From: Rutidosis leptorrhynchoides
Taxonomy: Eukaryota > Streptophyta > Magnoliopsida > Asterales > Asteraceae
DNA: 64,000 nt
Reading direction: 5' to 3'
Assembly (NCBI RefSeq): GCF_046630445.1
Contig: NC_092333.1
Coordinates: 98,430,001 to 98,494,000 of the forward strand
Made by a program: the position numbers and the translations under genes. The notes under the pieces were generated by a model. The model saw nothing but the letters and a program-made list of their open reading frames with translations, made no database searches and was not told the origin of the DNA. Positions 58,629-64,000 of this stretch are shown here, in pieces. How positions within the stretch are numbered: the first letter of the stretch is position 1; the number at the start of each line of letters is the position of its first letter.

Positions 58629-60024
58629 AGCTATATGCATCAAGGATGAGAACCGTGATAAGCATCGGACACCAAGAACCCACCGGACCTACTGTTTTAC
58701 TGTTTCTGTGTCTGACCCGTATGACCTGGGCTACTGTAAAGATGATTTTCAGATAGCTCTATTCGAGTATATAACTTTTCATTTAGGACTCGTCTTAATC
58801 CGAGTTACGGTTTAGGATTTATGGCACTCCGATCGTCACTATGTCTTTTAACGTTGTGCTGAAAAAGTCTGACCTACTCGCACTTAGACCGTCGCCACGG
58901 TCAAACGATGACGAGTTTGCTTCTGGGATTTTTACCACAACTAAAGGACTCATATACGGAGCCATGGACACTAGTCTCACCTTATTTAAGTAGGTATAGA
59001 GGCCGTGGTGACTGATCGAACTCAGCCTTTGTTTTAAACTCTTTTCATGAACGAAACTTACTTTACACCTTTTGTTTGATGATGAATGATGATGACCTTT
59101 AAGACCTAATTTACATACATTTAAACCTTTTGGGACGATTTACTGACTTATTACTATTTGACTTAGGTTGAGGACTTTCCGGACCTACGTACTTGCTTAT
59201 TTCCCGACTCGACTTTACCGCTACTTTATCATTGTGAGTTATAGCATCCCTTTTTACTTTAACTATTTTGGGAACTGAGAATACATGCGCATTTTACGTT
59301 TTACATACTAGGCATGAGTACTTAAACTTTATATATGTGTGGGTTATACAACGGCATAAACATTCCCTTTAGCTCGGTAACGTTTAGTCATTGGTTTTTG
59401 AACCGGTGAACGCGAATCTTAGATATGGATCCATAGGGTTTGACATCCCCACTCGGGCTAGTAGCGCTAGCATTTAACGGGTGTTTAATACTTCGTAAAC
59501 ATACGCACTTGCCAAGTGTACTTTCAGGGGGTTATAAACATTAAGTTAGTTACCAAGTGCCCACGGTTAACATATACTTTATCATACTGTTTTGAAACGC
59601 TCTTTGTAGCACTGAAATCTCATGGCCTACCTTACATACTGTTATACTTAAACTATAGCTCACCAACCTTTGTGTTGACGTTTTTAAGCATGTTTTTCTC
59701 AGGTGCTTAAGGTTATTTGCCTCCGCTGTCGTGCTAGTCTTGCTGTAGACATCCGCTGCTCTAGAGTTATCACTACATGAACTGTTTATCTTGCATTCAA
59801 ACTTTAATACTTTTGAACAATGATTTGTAACGACCTAAGGGTTACACACTACTATTTTCTTCTGTTCATTGAAGCATACTTTTGATGTAAAACATTTGAC
59901 GTTAGTTATGACGTCACCTTTTATCTTGAATGCAAACGTATTTTGAAATAGCATATAGTGTTTGACCTTGTAATGATCCTGTTGTTGATGATTCGTACAC
60001 GATGGTTTTGTACGGGGCATCACA
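58629..60024 (+). repeat. Right segment of the decayed chromovirus 5' LTR
   Basis: It ends at the primer site. It has the blocks shared with the other chromovirus LTRs (GAGAATACATGCGCATTTTA near 59278, AACGCGAATCTTAG near 59410, TTTTTCTCAGGTGCTTAAGG near 59691). Confidence 0.85.
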
Positions 60025-60026
60025 TT

Positions 60027-60038
60027 TGGTATCAGAGC
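60027..60038 (+). other. Primer binding site, initiator Met tRNA type (decayed chromovirus)
   Basis: TGGTATCAGAGC two bases after the LTR end. Confidence 0.9.
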
Positions 60039-60351
60039 ATTGGTTGTAGGGAATTAGGTTGCATTAGTGAGTCTAAGACCGACCCGAGTAGGATTCACTA
60101 ATAGGACTAATCTACAACTTGCTAGTTTACTTGTTTTCGCTGAACTTACTGCATGCTGCTGCTTACTTTTACTGCTATATGCCATATGCTATTACATGAT
60201 TTCACTACTGCATGCTATTATCTGCTTTCAATTGCATGATACTTGTCGTTATTGCCATGCTACTTACTGTTACACATGATTTAGACTGTTGGCCTAATAC
60301 GTGCTTGCTTTATGACTTACTGACATGGAAAATTTATTTTTCCTTGTTCAG

Positions 60352-61158
60352 ATGTCGGATATTCCACCTGCTATCATTTTGGGCTGTTCAGACTCGTCTG
60401 CCTCCACACCTACTACTGCTGCCGACACACTGATCCCGTTGCCTACTAGTGACCCCGACGCTTCATCTTCCGGAGCTAGCAGCCATGCGCCTGCCCCAGT
60501 GGTTACTTCTAATGGAACCCAGGACCCTCCGGAGATTCCAGCTCCATCTGCCCCCGGACCCTCGGTGTCACAGTCCCGCTCCGGTGAGATTGTGATTCCC
60601 GCAGAATTCGGGGAAGGTCCATTCCGTAACCGGTATCGCCATTGGTGCCGATGCGCCCCTGATGGACATCTCATTCCGATCGGACCCGCCCGTTACTGAC
60701 AGATGATAGCCGCCCAAGGAGGGCCGCCCGTGCAGTCACCACCACATGATTCGGACGACCCATCATCCGCTGATTCTTCATCCGATGACTCATCCACAGA
60801 CGACTCGAGTGACGATGACTCCGACGAGGAGGACCCCGATGCACCTGTACAGCCACCCTCCACCCCGCCGAAGAAGCGGTATCGCTTCGACGGTACTATT
60901 ATTCCGGGGATCAATGGAGGACGAGCATTCACTAACGCATTTGGTCGGCGTCATAGGGTTACTTCCCGTAAGCGGCTTGTGCCGTACCCTGCCGACCCAC
61001 TCGTGCGTAAGGCACCCCGTTACGTACTGACTATTTCTGGAGCCGGACCGTCTACATCTGCACCACCGGCACCACCCGCACCACCTGCACCGCCAGCACC
61101 GCCTGCCCCACCATCTCCCACTGTCGAGGAATTGACAAGGGAGGTGGGGATCCTCTGA
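60352..61158 (+). pseudogene. Acidic pre-gag frame of the decayed chromovirus
   Basis: Coding DNA between primer site and gag, starting MSDIPPAIILG. It has an Asp/Ser-rich acidic run (SDDSSTDDSSDDDSDEED) followed by PPKKRYRF, and a run of APP repeats near the end. Position and composition match the acidic frame at 12923-13375. Broken, with about one break. Confidence 0.55.
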
Positions 61159-61523
61159 GCCCGAATTACTGAGCTCGAGGACTAGATGTCCCATGTATTG
61201 GACATCCTACACCCACCTTCACCGTAGGACTTTTGTAGTAGATTTCATTATGTAATCTAGCTGTAGTTTATGTTTCACTTATGTATTGTACGAACTTATA
61301 CAGATGTATGCAACTTATTATTAATGAATGGAACTTTGCGTTATTTAATTCTTGCACGATGTTCTATTTACGTTACTGTATGATGATTATGTGGTATTTG
61401 TACCTGGATTGCATTACTTAATAAACATGTGATGTGTTGATTCCATGTTGGTTACTATATACTGTATTATTACTATTTGCATACTGGATTTTGACTTGAG
61501 TCAAAAATTTTGTTTAGAACACC
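61159..61523 (+). other. Spacer between pre-gag frame and gag
   Basis: AT-rich, non-coding, comparable to the 13376-13734 spacer of the nested chromovirus. Confidence 0.5.
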
Positions 61524-64000
61524 ATGGCCAACGGACGATCAACACCTACCACCTTCCAAATCGAAGAGATGATTGCCGAAAAGATAGCCGCAGCCATTGC
61601 GGAAATGCAACCCCAAGCTCCACCGCCACCGCCACCGGTTATTCAGCCCGTTCGTAATGGGTGTACGTACAAATAGTTCCAAAGCTGCAAACCTCATAAC
61701 TTCAGTGGAACAGATGGGCCGGTTGGTCTCACTAGATGGTTTGAAAAACTTGAATTTGTGTTCCGAGTCAGCAACTGTTCAGAGGAGAATAAAACCAAGT
61801 TTGCTTCATGCACGCTGTCTGATGGCGCACTAATGTGGTGGAACACGTTGGCTCAGGCAAAAGGTATCGATGAGGCATTTGCTACCCCAAGGGAGGAATT
61901 CAAAGGGGCCCTGATTGAGGAATATTGCCCTAGGACCGAGATCCAAAAGATGGAGATGGAATTCATGCAGTTAAAGGCCGTTGGGAACGACCTTGATGGT
62001 TACAACAGGAGATTTTTGGAACTAGCCCTGATGTGTCCGACAATGGTCACCCCAGAATTCAAGCGTATGGAAAGGTACTTCTGGGGACTTCCTAAGAGCA
62101 TTAAAGGAAACGTCACCTCGTCCAAGCCACCAAATGTCCCGGAGGCGATGCGCATGGTGCATACTTTAATGAATCAAATTATCATCGATGAACCAGAGAA
62201 GGCTAAGTCTGAAGCGGGTAGTAGTGAGAAACGCAAATGGGATAACAATAACAACAGGGGAAGGACCTATGATCAAAACCCGGCGAAACGACATGAGGGT
62301 TTCAGAGGAAATAAAGAACGGTGGAAACCCCAATCCGAACACCAACTCAAACTCGAACTACAAGGGAACCTTACCACAATGTAAGTGGTGATACAAGCAC
62401 CATACTGGGTATTGCAATGTTGTTTGTGAAAAGTGCCAACGGACTGGGCATATCGGGAAGGACTGCAAGGTCACCACTTTGAATGGGAAGTCGAACACCA
62501 ATGGACCTAAAAAGTGCTACGAATGCGGACAAACGGGCCATTTCAAAAATGCGTTCCCCAACAAAAGAAAAGACAGAGGACCACCCCGTGGTAGAGCTTT
62601 CAACGTTAATGCAAGGGATGCACACGAGAATCCCGACTTGGTGACAGGTATATTCACTATCAACAATCTATTAGCTTCTATCATATTTGATACTGGTGCC
62701 GATAGGAGTTATGTATGTAGACATTTTTGCGATAAGATTAATTGGTCATTAGTCCCGTTAAAAGATAGTATGCTTGTCGAGGTCGCCAATGGAAAACTTG
62801 AGAAAGTTGACCATATTAGTCGAGGAGCTATTATCAACATAGCTGGTGCAGATTTCGAAATTGATTTGATACCCATCAAATTGGGAAGTTTTGACGTGAT
62901 CGTTGGTATGGATTGGCTGAAGAAAGTAAGGGCCGATATTATTTGTGGAAATAAAGCTCTCCGTATACCACACGGAGACGGTGAGCCACTGATCATCTAC
63001 AGAGAGAGATGTACCTCGAAGCTGAACCTCATTAGTTGCGTGAAAGCATAAAAGATTATGAAGAAGGGACGTCTTGCTGTCCTAGCGCATGTGAAAACAG
63101 TAGAAACTGAGGTGATAAGCGTGAACGACGTTCGAATTGTGAACGAATTTTCCGATGTCTTCCCTGAAGAATTGCCTAGATTATCGCCACTGAGAGCAGT
63201 AGAGTTTCAGATTGATTTAGTGCCAAGAGCAGCACCTGTAGCTTGCGCACCTTATAGACTCGCACCTTCCGAGATGCAAGAATTATAGAGTCAACTACAA
63301 GAACTACTTGACCGTGGATTTATCCAACCAAGTTTCTCGCCTTGGGGCGCACCTGTGTTGTTTGTGAAGAAGAAGGATGGATCCTTCCGTATGTGTATCG
63401 ACTACCGTGAACTCAACAAATTGACAATCAAGAATCGGTATCCTCTTCCTAGAATTGACGATCTTTTTGATCAACTACAAGGATCGAGCGTTTACTCAAA
63501 GATCGATTTGCGATCCGGATATCACCAGCTGAGGGTGAAGGAAAGTGATGTGATGAAAACTGCATTCAGAACTCGTTATGGTCATTATGAGTTTCTCGTT
63601 ATGCCATTCGGATTAACCAATGCACCTGCCGTGTTCATGGATCTTATGAATCGTGTCTGCAAGCCGTACCTGGATAAGTTTGTTATCGTCTTCATAGATG
63701 ATATCCTCATCTACTCCAAGAGCGAAGAAGAGCATGAGCAACACCTCCGACTAGTACTTGAACTTTTGAGGCAAGAGCAACTTTACGCCAAATTCTCCAA
63801 GTGTGAATTTTGGTTGAAGGAAGTCCAATTTCTGGGTCATGTTGTGAGCGACCAGGGTATCAAAGTTGATCCCGCTAAGATTGAAGCTATCAGCAAGTGG
63901 GAGACCCCCACTACTCCGACTCATATTCGCCAATTTTTAGGTCTCGCCGGTTACTACCGAAGGTTTATTGAAGGTTTCTCTTTGATTGCGCGTCCTTTGA
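61524..64000 (+). pseudogene. gag-pol region of the decayed chromovirus, cut by the window edge
   Basis: Gag (starting MANGRSTPTTFQIEEMI; ALMWWNTLAQAKG), zinc knuckle (CYECGQTGHFKNA...), protease region ([16 protein letters not shown]), then reverse transcriptase ([38 protein letters not shown]) up to the window end in the connection region ([12 protein letters not shown]). It is close to the nested chromovirus in sequence but a separate copy. It is broken, with several breaks (about four or five). Confidence 0.85.

Larger units (their letters stand above)
39707..64000 (+). mobile_element. Decayed Ty3/gypsy chromovirus (Tekay-like), plus strand, running off the right edge
   Basis: The 5' LTR begins TGTAACGACCCTGG at 39707 and ends GGGGCATCACA at 60024. 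It is split by the copia element at 40041-54055 and the solo LTR at 55355-58628; without them it is about 3.0 kb, the expected length for this group. Primer site, acidic leader frame, gag and pol follow. The 3' LTR is outside the window. It is clearly broken, with several breaks in gag-pol, and older than both of its insertions. Confidence 0.9.

Noticed and set aside
60348-61194. Minus-strand frames over the acidic pre-gag region
   Set aside because: They are antisense of a low-complexity coding stretch; no independent support.

Overview
This window is nuclear DNA of a dicot plant. The retroelement families (long-LTR chromoviruses, and a SIRE-type copia element with a long extra 3' coding region) look most like those of Asteraceae, but that assignment rests on recalled family resemblance. 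Host genes have GT-AG introns. Roughly three quarters of the window is mobile DNA, much of it nested. No CRISPR array, operon, tRNA or rRNA gene was seen.

Layout. (1) 1-6.4 kb: a LINE ORF1 on the minus strand ends against a truncated host gene (Cys-rich protein with a Pro/Gly/Tyr-rich tail, exons to 3069). Then come a receptor-kinase relic, AT-rich DNA and a LINE 3' tail. (2) 6410-30139: a Ty3/gypsy chromovirus on the minus strand with a perfect ATTGT target duplication. It carries a nearly whole second chromovirus (9821-21125, duplication CTTAG) and a solo LTR (24043-27301, duplication AGTCC). (3) 30.1-39.3 kb: the only gene-rich island. A BTB/POZ gene (plus, 2 exons) and a phosphoglycerate-mutase-like gene (minus, 4 exons) converge, with small elements in their introns and flanks: MITEs, a SINE-like tail and an LTR-like repeat. 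(4) 39707-end: a decayed chromovirus on the plus strand. Its 5' LTR is split by a 14-kb SIRE-type copia element (40041-54050, duplication CCTAC) and a solo LTR (55355-58623, duplication CTTGA). Its internal region runs off the right edge.

Relative ages follow from nesting and LTR divergence compared by eye. The outer element at 6.4-30.1 kb is older (LTRs differ by roughly 2 percent) than the chromovirus inside it and the copia element (both below about 1 percent). The chromovirus at 39.7 kb predates both elements lodged in its LTR.

The most notable observations are: four copies of the palindrome GTGCGC-N3-GCGCAC placed in pairs near both ends of one LTR family; a long extra 3' coding region in the copia element, preceded by a promoter-like leader; a 19-nt microexon in the first host gene; and inverted copies of an LTR-like repeat flanking exon 1 and the promoter of the phosphoglycerate-mutase-like gene.
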